Positions 1 through 5,548 are shown, counted from the stretch's first letter. The stretch: DNA of 17,554 nt from CAYNMC01 sp964398365 (GCA_964398365.1 CAYNMC010000026.1:1-17554); one strand, 5' to 3'. Numbers and translations: made by a program. The notes: generated from the sequence alone by a model not told the origin.

Positions 1-185
1 TCTGGTATAACACTAGAAGAAGACATCTTGGTTACCAGATGGATAAACAAACACCACAGAGCAAGATTGAAAACTGGATCATTAACCACAAAACACTAAA
101 AGAATTTAGCAGGGAGGTAAACGAAACCCTGATACTCTACATGGAGTTCATGAGGGGGGAGATTTATGCTATACTGGATCAATGA
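1..185 (+). CDS. C-terminal tail of a probable IS transposase/integrase (partial)
   Basis: An open frame runs from the window edge (first full codon at base 3) to a TGA at 183-185. The first residues, WYNTRRRHLGY, followed about five residues later by a TP pair, resemble the end of rve/DDE integrase domains of IS481/IS3-type transposases, where a YN-x-x-RPH-x-L stretch precedes a conserved TP. After it comes a charged, helical tail of about 40 residues that I do not recognise. The 5' part lies outside the window, so catalytic DDE residues cannot be checked and it is unknown whether the element is intact. The stop overlaps the next start as ATGA, and the next gene's -10 box lies inside this coding end. 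The call rests on one short motif. Confidence 0.45.
   Translation, partial: WYNTRRRHLGYQMDKQTPQSKIENWIINHKTLKEFSREVNETLILYMEFMRGEIYAILDQ
167..175 (+). promoter_or_regulatory. Extended -10 promoter for the exported protein gene
   Basis: TGCTATACT is an extended -10 box (TGn + TATACT). The box ends 6 nt before the ATG at 182, so the predicted first transcribed base is at or next to the start codon, giving a leaderless mRNA. A weak -35 (TTCATG, 147-152) is spaced 17 bp upstream. The whole promoter lies inside the transposase-like reading frame. Confidence 0.5.
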
Positions 186-856
186 AGAGAAAGATATTCT
201 TGATGCTGGCGGTTATTATTATTCTTGCTTTGGCCGCGGCAGGATTTTTGAATCAAACAGGATATTTGGATCTGGCATCGATGATTGGTAAAAAGGAGTC
301 TCCGGAAATCGTCAAACCGCAAGCTACCGAAGTTAGGCCCGAAGAAGAAATTCTCACCCAAGAATGGCAGGATCCTGCAGGCTTTACTTTTTCCTACAAT
401 CAAGATTTAAAAATCAACAATCATCCTGAAGATGAAGTCAATTATGCCAACCTTGAGCTTTTCCAAAAAGACCGTCAGGGATCGATTATGATTTTGGTGA
501 GTGACAGCCGCTATGCCACTCTGGAAGACTGGCTGAAAAAAGATCCTGCGCTGGTAAACGGCAGTGCCCTGGAAACCAAAGTAGCCGGTCTGATTGCAAA
601 AAAGGTAGCGGTGGGCGAAAAAGTTTTTACCGGCTTTTTTGACAGCGAAGGGGTTTTTTATCTACTGGTACTCAATCCCAACACAGAAACGACTTTCTGG
701 CGGAAAAATTATGAACTGATTTTGGAATCTTTTAAATTGACACCCTATGAAGGTGAAAACAAAGATTCGGCCAGACTCCGGGAAGCGCTGGCGACACAAG
801 AAGAGGGAGAGGACGCCGGCAACATCATCTATGAAGAGGAAGAGGTAGTGGAATAA
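182..856 (+). CDS. Membrane-anchored exported protein of unknown function
   Basis: The product is 224 aa. Residues 1-5 are basic (MKRK) and residues 6-23 form one hydrophobic segment, a signal peptide or N-terminal anchor without an obvious lipobox cysteine. A Glu/Pro-rich linker (about 38-62) leads to a globular domain of about 125 residues beginning near DPAGFTFSY and ending near LESFKLTPYE; this alternates beta strands and resembles the small PsbP/lipoprotein-like extracytoplasmic domains common in CPR genomes, but I cannot name the family. The last 30 residues are highly acidic (a GEDAGN stretch, then EEEEVVE). The ATG fits the extended -10 six bases upstream and there is no Shine-Dalgarno (SD) sequence. 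Function is not assigned; location outside the membrane is inferred from the N-terminus. Confidence 0.8.
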   Translation: MKRKIFLMLAVIIILALAAAGFLNQTGYLDLASMIGKKESPEIVKPQATEVRPEEEILTQEWQDPAGFTFSYNQDLKINNHPEDEVNYANLELFQKDRQGSIMILVSDSRYATLEDWLKKDPALVNGSALETKVAGLIAKKVAVGEKVFTGFFDSEGVFYLLVLNPNTETTFWRKNYELILESFKLTPYEGENKDSARLREALATQEEGEDAGNIIYEEEEVVE

Positions 857-1280
857 TTGAGTTAATTTCTTAATTGTAATAAAGAACAATCGCTAATTCA
901 AAATATAAGTTGGCAGAAAGGAAAAGCACAGTTTGGTAAAAATATCATTAAGTTTTATCAGAAATTCCCGCTTAACCATTAATGACTCCCCACTGAGTCG
1001 ACTACTTAAACGAGTTACAGTTATTGATGCCAATAATAGCGAAGCAGAAGAGACGGCAGACGACAGGCTTTAAACATCAAAGAGTATTTTAAAAAAGGAG
1101 AATAGAAAATCAAAAACGCTTCCTTCAGATGATTATCGGCGTTTACCATAACTGAAGGAGAACGTTAAATATCTTGGAAATAAGCCCAAGTCTTAAACTT
1201 TATTTTAACAAAATTTATCAAAACCTAAAGAGTTTTAATTAAAAGGGAAGTCATTTAGTTTTAATGAGAATAATTAGGAA
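857..1280. other. Gene-free stretch with an imperfect hairpin
   Basis: About 420 bases between two convergent genes. I see no start with a good SD and no long frame. Two structures stand out: a short hairpin GACTC-CCCACT-GAGTC near 984-999 and a longer imperfect inverted repeat whose arms carry CCTTCAG (about 1119-1127) and CTGAAGG (about 1150-1157) with AACG/CGTT ends. No tRNA-Trp and no secE, which might be expected next to rpmG in other bacteria, could be found. Confidence 0.4.
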
Positions 1281-1454
1281 TTACTTTAGTTTCGTGCTTT
1301 CCTTGTGGAGGGTGTGCTGTCGGCAGCGGCGGCAATACTTTTTAAAGGTTAACTTTTCCGGCTTGTTGAGTTTATTTTTTTCGGTAATATAATTCTGCGA
1401 GTGACAACGACTGCAAACAAGACTGATTAAAATTCGCGGTCCCTTTTTAGCCAT
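1281..1454 (-). CDS. rpmG: 50S ribosomal protein bL33
   Basis: The frame from ATG (1454) to TAA (1281) encodes 57 aa. It starts MAKKGPRILISLVCSRC, has the bL33 hallmark TEKNK near the middle and KKYCRRCRQHTLHKE towards the end. Four cysteines in two CxxC pairs make it the zinc-binding (C+) form of bL33, a component of the large subunit near the E site. Length matches the family (50-57 aa). An extended -10 (TGTTAAAAT) ends 6 nt before the ATG, so the mRNA is probably leaderless. It is divergent from the LytR_C gene. In other bacteria rpmG lies in the tuf/secE/nusG neighbourhood; here the tRNAs of that neighbourhood lie upstream on the same strand. Confidence 0.93.
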   Translation of the reverse strand: MAKKGPRILISLVCSRCHSQNYITEKNKLNKPEKLTFKKYCRRCRQHTLHKESTKLK

Positions 1455-1460
1455 GTGATT

Positions 1461-1469
1461 ATTTTAACA
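1461..1469 (-). promoter_or_regulatory. Extended -10 promoter of rpmG
   Basis: On the minus strand the box reads TGT-TAAAAT and is followed by 6 nt and then ATG. No SD precedes the start. The -35 region is weak. The pattern is identical to that in front of mreB. Confidence 0.55.
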
Positions 1470-1518
1470 TAATGGTAAAAAGAAAGCGATTATGGTAAAT
1501 TGAAAAAGAAACTTAATA

Positions 1519-2079
1519 ATGACAATTAAAGAGTCAGCAAAAACTCCAGAGAAGGAAACACAAACAGCCATGGCGGCATCAGCACCAGCAAAGATTCAGC
1601 CGTTTTTTGATAAAACCATGGTGGCGATTTTTGCCGCGCTTTTTTTCTTAACGGTGATGGTGTTGGGCGGTATCTATGTTTCCCAGCAGGCTTTTAAGGT
1701 AGTAAAAGAGCTTCAGGTTTGTGAATGCCCCTCTCCGGTTTGCAGTCCGGTGCCACCAAACCAGCCTTCGCCTGCCGCCAGCGCCTCGGCAAATTTAAGA
1801 AAAACAGACCTTCAGATTAAGGTGCTTAACGGTAGCGGCATTGCTGGCTCAGCCGGAAAAATGGTCGCCTATCTTCAAGAATTGGGTTATACCCATATAG
1901 AAACCGGCAATGCCGAAGACCAAAATTATTTAAGGACCGAAGTGCAAATTAAAGCTTCCAAGGAACCGTATCTGGCGGGCTTAATTGAAGACATTGAGAA
2001 GAAATACGCTTCGGTAAGTGCTAAAATTAGCTTACCGGAAGAGTCCCAGAACGATGTTATGATTATCGTCGCTAAATAA
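1519..2079 (+). CDS. LytR_C-domain membrane protein
   Basis: The product is 186 aa. Residues 1-30 are cytoplasmic and hydrophilic, residues about 33-57 form one transmembrane helix (VAIFAALFFLTVMVLGGIYV), then a Cys/Pro/Ser-rich linker (CECPSPVCSPVPP, about 69-90). From about residue 97 the chain reads LQIKVLNGSGIAGSAGKMV, the usual entry of the LytR_C domain (PF13399), and continues with the typical LGY and ending VMIIVAK. LytR_C domains occur alone or behind LytR-CpsA-Psr catalytic domains that attach glycopolymers to peptidoglycan; here the catalytic domain is absent. It is therefore likely an outward-facing, wall-associated accessory protein (inference). Two cysteine pairs in the linker could form disulfides or bind metal. 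The start has no good SD; a TGGTAAAT box lies about 20 nt upstream. Confidence 0.85.
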   Translation: MTIKESAKTPEKETQTAMAASAPAKIQPFFDKTMVAIFAALFFLTVMVLGGIYVSQQAFKVVKELQVCECPSPVCSPVPPNQPSPAASASANLRKTDLQIKVLNGSGIAGSAGKMVAYLQELGYTHIETGNAEDQNYLRTEVQIKASKEPYLAGLIEDIEKKYASVSAKISLPEESQNDVMIIVAK

Positions 2080-2137
2080 CGCCTTACACACCAGGTGTAG
2101 TTTTAAGATTTACATCGAGGGTGATAAACTAAAAAAG

Positions 2138-2197
2138 ATGAACGTTTTGCTAAGAAATAATTTTTACTTTTTTGTCATACCTGTTTTTCGGCGGTAG
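2138..2197 (+). CDS. Possible 19-aa leaderless peptide
   Basis: ATG at 2138 opens MNVLLRNNFYFFVIPVFRR and stops at TAG 2195-2197. It is preceded by TGATAAACT (2122-2130), an extended -10-like box whose end is 7 nt before the ATG. It is followed 23 nt later by a good intrinsic terminator at 2221-2244, which would give a transcript of about 105 nt. It could be a real small protein, a leader peptide rich in aromatic residues, or chance. No SD. Confidence 0.25.
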   Translation: MNVLLRNNFYFFVIPVFRR

Positions 2198-2220
2198 TTT
2201 GACTAAATTTTAAAAATCAG

Positions 2221-2244
2221 CCCGCCGATTTAGGCGGGTTTTTT
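2221..2244 (+). terminator. Rho-independent terminator
   Basis: CCCGCC-GATTTA-GGCGGG followed by six T. The six-bp G/C stem and T run fit plus-strand transcription, ending the LytR_C gene or the small ORF at 2138. A second, weaker stem-loop with a longer T run (CCGG-N7-CCGG, then T7 at 2263-2269) follows immediately. Confidence 0.8.
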
Positions 2245-2292
2245 AGTCCGGAATAAGACCGGTTTTTTTGTTTTAAAGGAGGTGAAGAAAAA

Positions 2293-2484
2293 ATGAGACC
2301 AGAAGCTAAATACCCTAAGAAAGACGAAGAAAATTTGGCTCAACTGGTGAAGGCGATGGCTTTGGCTAAAGAAGGAGGGCCGCTGGCCAGCCATCCTCTT
2401 TGTCAAAAGGATCCGTCGCTGGCAGACTTGGCAAACCAGCTCAGAAGTCTTAGCCAAGAAAATAAAAATTCTGGGCTTGTTTAA
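2293..2484 (+). CDS. Small hypothetical protein with a very strong SD
   Basis: The product is 63 aa, hydrophilic, mostly predicted helical, with one cysteine and no transmembrane segment. The start is fixed by AAAGGAGGTGA about 7-8 nt before the ATG, one of the best SD sequences in the window. The middle reads LAQLVKAMALAKEGGPL, a mildly amphipathic helix, and the second half is polar. It follows two terminators, so its promoter must lie in the 20-30 nt after them or transcription reads through. I do not recognise the family. The strong SD is the main reason to believe the gene; most neighbours have none. Confidence 0.6.
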   Translation: MRPEAKYPKKDEENLAQLVKAMALAKEGGPLASHPLCQKDPSLADLANQLRSLSQENKNSGLV

Positions 2485-2525
2485 AAAAACTTTTCCGCTC
2501 CCAAGCTTTTAAGAATTGGAAAATT

Positions 2526-2534
2526 TGGTAAAAT
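2526..2534 (+). promoter_or_regulatory. Extended -10 promoter of the cysteine-rich gene
   Basis: TGGTAAAAT (TG at 2526-2527, TAAAAT at 2529-2534). Predicted start of transcription is about 2541-2543, just at an in-frame TTG (2543) and 15 nt before the ATG at 2558. Confidence 0.4.
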
Positions 2535-2557
2535 TAGCTTAGTTGACTGAAAGAAAG

Positions 2558-2926
2558 ATGGAGGAGATCTTAGCAGGCTTAGAATGTTTGAGATGCGGCC
2601 ACTGCTGTCCCGCAACCTGTAAAGAAAAGAAGAGGGACGAGGAGGGCAGAGCGGTTTGTGGCAGTCATCCGGCAATCACCGGTAAACCAAGAACAACTTG
2701 GGGTTGTGATTTTCCTCCCGAAAAATATTTTAGAGCAGGTTTGGCTTGTGAAGCAGTCTTGCAAGCACTAAGAGAAAAATATCCCCACTTAAGCTACGAA
2801 ACTAAAACCCTGCCCAACGGCCAAGTAAGGATAGTGGCAAATTCGCTCGTTTTAGGTAACGCGGAGCCGAGGAGCGGAATCGAACCGCTGACCTTTCCCT
2901 TACCAAGGGAATGCTCTGCCGACTGA
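2558..2926 (+). CDS. Cysteine-rich, probably metal-binding protein
   Basis: From the ATG at 2558 the product is 122 aa; an in-frame TTG at 2543 would add five residues. The N-terminal half carries a dense cysteine cluster: CLRCGHCCPATC, then further Cys about 13 and 28 residues later (VCGSHP, WGCDFPP). The CxxCGxCC arrangement recalls YkgJ-type zinc/iron-chelating proteins, but the rest of that family's pattern is not clear, so the function stays open. The last 20 or so residues (SGIEPLTFPLPRECSAD) are read from the antisense strand of tRNA-Thr(GGT) and are the familiar artefact peptide of that tRNA. Either the real protein ends by running into the tRNA gene, or the original 3' end was lost and replaced by tRNA sequence. 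Confidence 0.5.
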   Translation: MEEILAGLECLRCGHCCPATCKEKKRDEEGRAVCGSHPAITGKPRTTWGCDFPPEKYFRAGLACEAVLQALREKYPHLSYETKTLPNGQVRIVANSLVLGNAEPRSGIEPLTFPLPRECSAD

Positions 2927-2937
2927 GCTACCTCGGC
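2865..2937 (-). tRNA. tRNA-Thr (anticodon GGT)
   Basis: The minus strand folds into a full cloverleaf of 73 nt: acceptor GCCGAGG/CCTCGGC, D stem GCTC/GAGC, anticodon stem TTCCC/GGGAA with loop TTGGTAA (anticodon GGT), variable loop AGGTC, T arm AGCGG-TTCGATT-CCGCT, discriminator T. The 3' CCA is not encoded (CCG follows). It reads codons ACC/ACU. The YkgJ-like gene on the other strand overlaps it. Confidence 0.97.
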
Positions 2938-2992
2938 AAATTACCTTTTAAAGTATAGCAGAAATAACAGGGGGTGTAAAATAGCTCTTGAA

Positions 2993-3652
2993 ATGCTCGA
3001 GGTCCTGACTTGTGAGAAGACAGGGCCACCGCTTGTTTTAAAGGAAGGTAAAATTGCCGAGATTCCTTATTTTGTTGTTGACAGCCACAAAAACGCCTTT
3101 TATTGTTGGTATTTCTCAGGGATTCGTCAGGCTGACCTTTTCCATGTTGATGAACACGCCGATGCTTTCCAATATTTACCTTGTGCGTCTTTAAGCGAAA
3201 AAATTAAACTTGGTTTGGCTCAAGAAGAAGAGGTGAAAAATTACGTAGCGATGCTTACCAATATTAACTTTATTGCGCCGGCAATGGCTTGTGGTATTAT
3301 TAGGAAAGTCATTTGGTTCCAGCCAAGCAGAAACTCGTTTTATGATGAGGAAGGGATTTTGAGCAGCCAAAAGGTTGAGGAGATTTTCTCCCTTCAGCAG
3401 CAAAGGTCTTTAATTCTTGATGTTGATCTTGATGCCTTTAGTTGCTGGTTGCCGGTGCCCGCAAGAAAATTTTTCCTAAGAAAAGAGCCTTCTTCCCACC
3501 AAAAGTTACAGCTAACCCTTGAAATTTTAAAAAAAATTCCTCGGCCAGCACTCATCACTATTGCTCGCTCCCAGACTCCTTGTTATGTGCCTCCAACTGA
3601 AGTGAATGAGCTTCAAGAACGTCTGCTGGTTGAACTTGCAAAACTCTATTAA
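2993..3652 (+). CDS. UPF0489 family protein
   Basis: The product is 219 aa, cytoplasmic, with no signal or membrane segment. Near the N-terminus it reads FVVDSHKNAFYCW and then FHVDEHADAF, matching the paired D-x-H and D-x-H-x-D metal-site motifs of UPF0489 proteins, which have a predicted arginase/deacetylase-like fold. A third acidic motif, LDVDLDAF (about 141-148), is also characteristic. The predicted metal ligands are D30, H32, D53, H55, D57, D142, D144. The substrate is unknown. A TAAAAT box (2977-2982) lies 10 nt before the ATG and there is no SD, so the leader is at most a few bases. The gene runs against the tRNAs on both sides and ends just before tRNA-Tyr, so it seems to have been inserted in a tRNA cluster. 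Confidence 0.8.
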   Translation: MLEVLTCEKTGPPLVLKEGKIAEIPYFVVDSHKNAFYCWYFSGIRQADLFHVDEHADAFQYLPCASLSEKIKLGLAQEEEVKNYVAMLTNINFIAPAMACGIIRKVIWFQPSRNSFYDEEGILSSQKVEEIFSLQQQRSLILDVDLDAFSCWLPVPARKFFLRKEPSSHQKLQLTLEILKKIPRPALITIARSQTPCYVPPTEVNELQERLLVELAKLY

Positions 3653-3678
3653 AAATTTTCAAGGAAAGCAAAAACGGC

Positions 3679-3766
3679 TGGTGCTGGAGGTAGGATTCGC
3701 ACCTACGTAGTCCTTTCGGACGCCAGTTTTACAGACTGGTGCAATTGACTGCTCTGCCACTCCAGC
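3679..3766 (-). tRNA. tRNA-Tyr (anticodon GTA)
   Basis: 88 nt on the minus strand including an encoded CCA. Acceptor GCTGGAG/CTCCAGC with discriminator A, D stem GCA/TGC, anticodon stem CCAGT/ACTGG with loop CTGTAAA (anticodon GTA), long class-II variable arm containing GTCC-GAAA-GGAC, T arm GTAGG-TGCGAAT-CCTAC. It is the only one of the three tRNAs here whose CCA is encoded. Confidence 0.97.
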
Positions 3767-3785
3767 AAAAAATTTACCCTTCTTT

Positions 3786-3794
3786 ATTATAGCA
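3786..3794 (-). promoter_or_regulatory. Extended -10 promoter of tRNA-Tyr
   Basis: On the minus strand TGC-TATAAT, a perfect extended -10. The box ends 19 nt before the mature tRNA 5' end, leaving a 5' leader of about 12 nt. Confidence 0.6.
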
Positions 3795-3805
3795 ATTAAA
3801 TACCA

Positions 3806-3847
3806 CAAAAACCTCTCCCTTTAAAGGGATTGGTTTTTGTTTTTTTT
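3806..3847 (+). terminator. Rho-independent terminator, possibly bidirectional
   Basis: CAAAAACC (3806-3813) pairs with GGTTTTTG (3832-3839); inside lies a second self-complementary block TCCCTTTAAAGGGA with a 2-nt mismatch on each side. Eight T follow on the plus strand. On the minus strand it lies just after the Pro/Thr-rich gene and may stop that transcript before tRNA-Tyr. Confidence 0.7.
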
Positions 3848-3850
3848 AAT

Positions 3851-4111
3851 TTAAGCCGTGACGGTGCCGCTGGGATTAGAAGGGTTGGGCATGCTTGGAT
3901 TGCTCGGCGGCATCTCTTGCGGCGCTGGTGGTTCTGGCGCCGGCGTGGGTGAGGTTGGAGTGGGCGGTGTCGGCATCGGCTCCTCGGGCACCGGTGCTTC
4001 CGTCGGTCCGCTCACGGGCGGTGTTGGTGAAATTGGTTCTGGTGGTGGCGTTGCTGTTCCTAAAGAACCAGTTGGTGGTGTGGTTGGATTCGCTGTTGGG
4101 TCAAAAAACAT
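3851..4111 (-). CDS. Small Pro/Thr-rich low-complexity protein
   Basis: The product is 86 aa starting MFFDPTANPTTPPTG and consists almost wholly of Pro, Thr, Ser, Glu, Ala and Gly, with repeated TPP, SPTP and PAPE units; there is no signal peptide, membrane segment or globular core. The start has a strong SD: GGGGGGTGA four to five nt before the ATG. A TACAAT box about 40 nt upstream (4152-4157) may be its -10. It lies between tRNA-Thr(TGT) and tRNA-Tyr on the same strand. The opposite strand also stays open because of the composition, but lacks a comparable SD. Such disordered Pro-rich chains may act as linkers or partners for other proteins; no function can be assigned. Confidence 0.6.
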   Translation of the reverse strand: MFFDPTANPTTPPTGSLGTATPPPEPISPTPPVSGPTEAPVPEEPMPTPPTPTSPTPAPEPPAPQEMPPSNPSMPNPSNPSGTVTA

Positions 4112-4249
4112 TTAAATCACCCCCCTTCAGTTAAAATTTTGCCTTTAAAACATTGTAAAACAAAAGAAAAATAAAAAACAAGAGGGAAAATAAGGTAAGA
4201 AATTAAAATTTTTTCCTTTGACACTCTTCCGCTGAATAAGTTGAATTAG

Positions 4250-4321
4250 AGCTGGGACCGGGACTTGAACCCGGAACCTGCTGTTTACAAAACAGCTGCT
4301 CTGCCGTTGAGCTATCCCAGC
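4250..4321 (-). tRNA. tRNA-Thr (anticodon TGT)
   Basis: 72 nt on the minus strand: acceptor GCTGGGA/TCCCAGC, D stem GCTC/GAGC with loop AACGGCA, anticodon stem GCTGT/ACAGC with loop TTTGTAA (anticodon TGT), variable loop AGGTT, T arm CCGGG-TTCAAGT-CCCGG, discriminator T, CCA not encoded. It reads ACA/ACG. A -10-like TGC-TAAAAT lies about 105 nt upstream (4426-4434). Confidence 0.97.
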
Positions 4322-4459
4322 CGCTTTTGTCAATTACCATTTTGAGTTTTTTACCGAGTCGTTAAATACCGCTGCGTTGTTAAATAAAAAGCCTGTAATT
4401 GTTTATAACTCAGCGTGCTTAGCTTATTTTAGCAGAAAGAAAGAGGAAGTAACAGTAAA

Positions 4460-4624
4460 GCTACCCCACTTTTGCGGCCGTTTAGGGCGAGGTGTTTCCC
4501 CGAATGCTATTCAGGGTGGGCGACTGTTCCGGTAAGCTGAAAGCCGACCGGAAACGCCGTCGTCCTTAAAAAACGCTGTGGAGGAAAAATTCCTCACCCA
4601 TTCTCGGCTTTCAAGTAGGGCAGC
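4460..4624 (-). ncRNA. Structured RNA of unknown family, about 165 nt
   Basis: The minus strand begins GCTGCCCTAC (4615-4624) and ends GTGGGGTAGC (4460-4469); these form a 10-bp closing helix with two G-U pairs. Read from the plus strand the same two positions would be A-C mismatches, so the minus strand is the sense strand. Inside, GGGTGAGG (4592-4599) pairs with CCTCGCCC (4485-4492). TTCCGGT/ACCGGAA (4547-4553 with 4527-4533) closes a hairpin whose loop holds CGGCTTTC (4539-4546), complementary to GAAAGCCG (4605-4612) between the two outer helices: an 8-bp pseudoknot. A TATAAT box ends 6 nt before the first helix base. I see no RNase P, SRP, tmRNA or tRNA signatures and no coding frame. The M50 gene lies just upstream on the same strand, tRNA-Thr(TGT) downstream. 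Confidence 0.6.
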
Positions 4625-4630
4625 ATTTTT

Positions 4631-4636
4631 ATTATA
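4631..4636 (-). promoter_or_regulatory. -10 box of the structured RNA
   Basis: A consensus TATAAT on the minus strand. Seven bases downstream is base 4624, the first base of the RNA's closing helix. The -35 position at 17 bp spacing (TTTTCC) is poor. A TTGACA lies too close (6 bp) to serve this box. Confidence 0.55.
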
Positions 4637-4677
4637 CGACTTTGTCAAGCTCAGGAAAAGGTTTAATTTAGCTAGTT

Positions 4678-5307
4678 TCAAACTATCTGGAGAAAAAGAG
4701 TGGGAGATAAAAGCAAACCCAAAATGAAATTAATAATGGGCCAGATAATAAGATTGACCAGCGCCTGATTGCCAAAAAAGGGGAATAAAATAAAAATGAG
4801 AATGAAGATTCCATATTGATCAAAAATTTTTTCCCATTCATAGGCTAAATCGGCAGGTAGAAAACCCAGTAAGATTTTAGAACCGTCCAAAGGCGGCACC
4901 GGCAGGAGATTAAAAACCCCCAAGGCAACGGAAAGAACGATGAGGTTTACCAAAAACTGAGAAGGAGGTAGAAGATGGGTGAGGAGACTTAGGGCGGCGG
5001 CCAGCAAAAAGTTGCTTGCCGGACCGGCCAGTGAGATAAGCGCGGCGTCGCGCCGGGGATTCCTCAGATTGTAAGGATCAATTTCCACTGGTTTGCCCCA
5101 GCCGATATGGAAAATAAAAAGCGCCAAGGTGCCTAGTGGGTCAAGATGGGCAAGGGGATTGAGGGTTAGCCTCCCATTAATGCGGGGAGTGGGATCGCCC
5201 AATTTGTCCGCCATCCAGGCGTGGGCAAACTCATGGATGTCAATTGCCACCAGCAGGGCGGCAATAAAGAAAAACAGTGATGAAAGATCATTAAAAGGTA
5301 AAGGCAT
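4678..5307 (-). CDS. Site-2-protease-like M50 zinc metallopeptidase
   Basis: From the ATG at 5307 the product is 209 aa with four to six hydrophobic helices. The first helix ends in the zinc motif HEFAH (H25, E26, H29), and the distal motif NLLPVPPLDG (N133-G142, with D141 as third zinc ligand) matches the N-P-x-P-x-x-x-D-G signature of membrane-embedded M50B peptidases. LISLAGPASN (90-99) is the usual GPxxN loop. These enzymes cleave substrates within or near the membrane; no PDZ domain is present, so this is the short rhomboid-like-size form frequent in CPR and archaea. A longer frame starts at 5343, but TATAAT (5317-5322) lies 9 nt before 5307 and inside that extension, which argues for 5307. 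Stop is TGA. Confidence 0.92.
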   Translation of the reverse strand: MPLPFNDLSSLFFFIAALLVAIDIHEFAHAWMADKLGDPTPRINGRLTLNPLAHLDPLGTLALFIFHIGWGKPVEIDPYNLRNPRRDAALISLAGPASNFLLAAALSLLTHLLPPSQFLVNLIVLSVALGVFNLLPVPPLDGSKILLGFLPADLAYEWEKIFDQYGIFILIFILFPFFGNQALVNLIIWPIINFILGLLLSPTLFLQIV

Positions 5308-5316
5308 GTAAAAACT

Positions 5317-5322
5317 ATTATA
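5317..5322 (-). promoter_or_regulatory. -10 box of the M50 peptidase gene
   Basis: Consensus TATAAT on the minus strand, 9 nt before the ATG at 5307. It sets the start and predicts a leader of at most 2-3 nt. No convincing -35. Confidence 0.5.
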
Positions 5323-5354
5323 CCTTACTACCCAAAAAAACACTATTTTTCAAC

Positions 5355-5385
5355 ACCGGGTGTTGCCTCTTGAAGCAACACCGGT
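5355..5385 (+). repeat. 31-bp hairpin repeat, copy 1
   Basis: ACCGGGTGTTGC and GCAACACCGGT are complementary arms (one bulged G) around the loop CTCTTGAA. An exact inverted copy is at 17524-17554. The left flank CAAC allows a rival hairpin CAACACC-G-GGTGTTG, so two mutually exclusive folds are possible. It sits between the divergent M50 and rpmB genes. Confidence 0.85.
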
Positions 5386-5548
5386 AAAAAAATATTATGC
5401 CCTGAGAAGAATCTGACCTTTTGCTTTATTTTTAATTAGAGACTTAAAGATTTTTCTAAACTTTTCGAGAGCAAGGATTTATGATTGCATTTTTGAGGAA
5501 TTGAAGGATTAAGTTTAAATTTCCCCTCTACGAAATTGCTGATCTTTT

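Noticed and set aside
2246..2269. Second full terminator behind 2244
   Set aside because: The CCGG/CCGG stem has only four pairs; noted as weak support next to the main terminator, not listed separately.
3858..4134. Plus-strand Gly/Val-rich frames opposite the Pro/Thr-rich gene
   Set aside because: They stay open only because CCN codons on the other strand read as GGN/NGG; no SD, whereas the minus strand has a strong one.
4145..4333. Minus-strand frame of 62 codons over tRNA-Thr(TGT)
   Set aside because: The middle (QRQSSCFVNSRFRVQVPVPA) is the well-known artefact peptide translated from a tRNA-Thr gene.
4460..4624. RNase P, SRP, tmRNA or 6S RNA identity for the structured RNA
   Set aside because: The conserved RNase P blocks, the SRP GGAA/GCAG loop, a tmRNA tRNA-like end and tag frame are all absent; the pseudoknot layout does not match 6S. 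Left unassigned.
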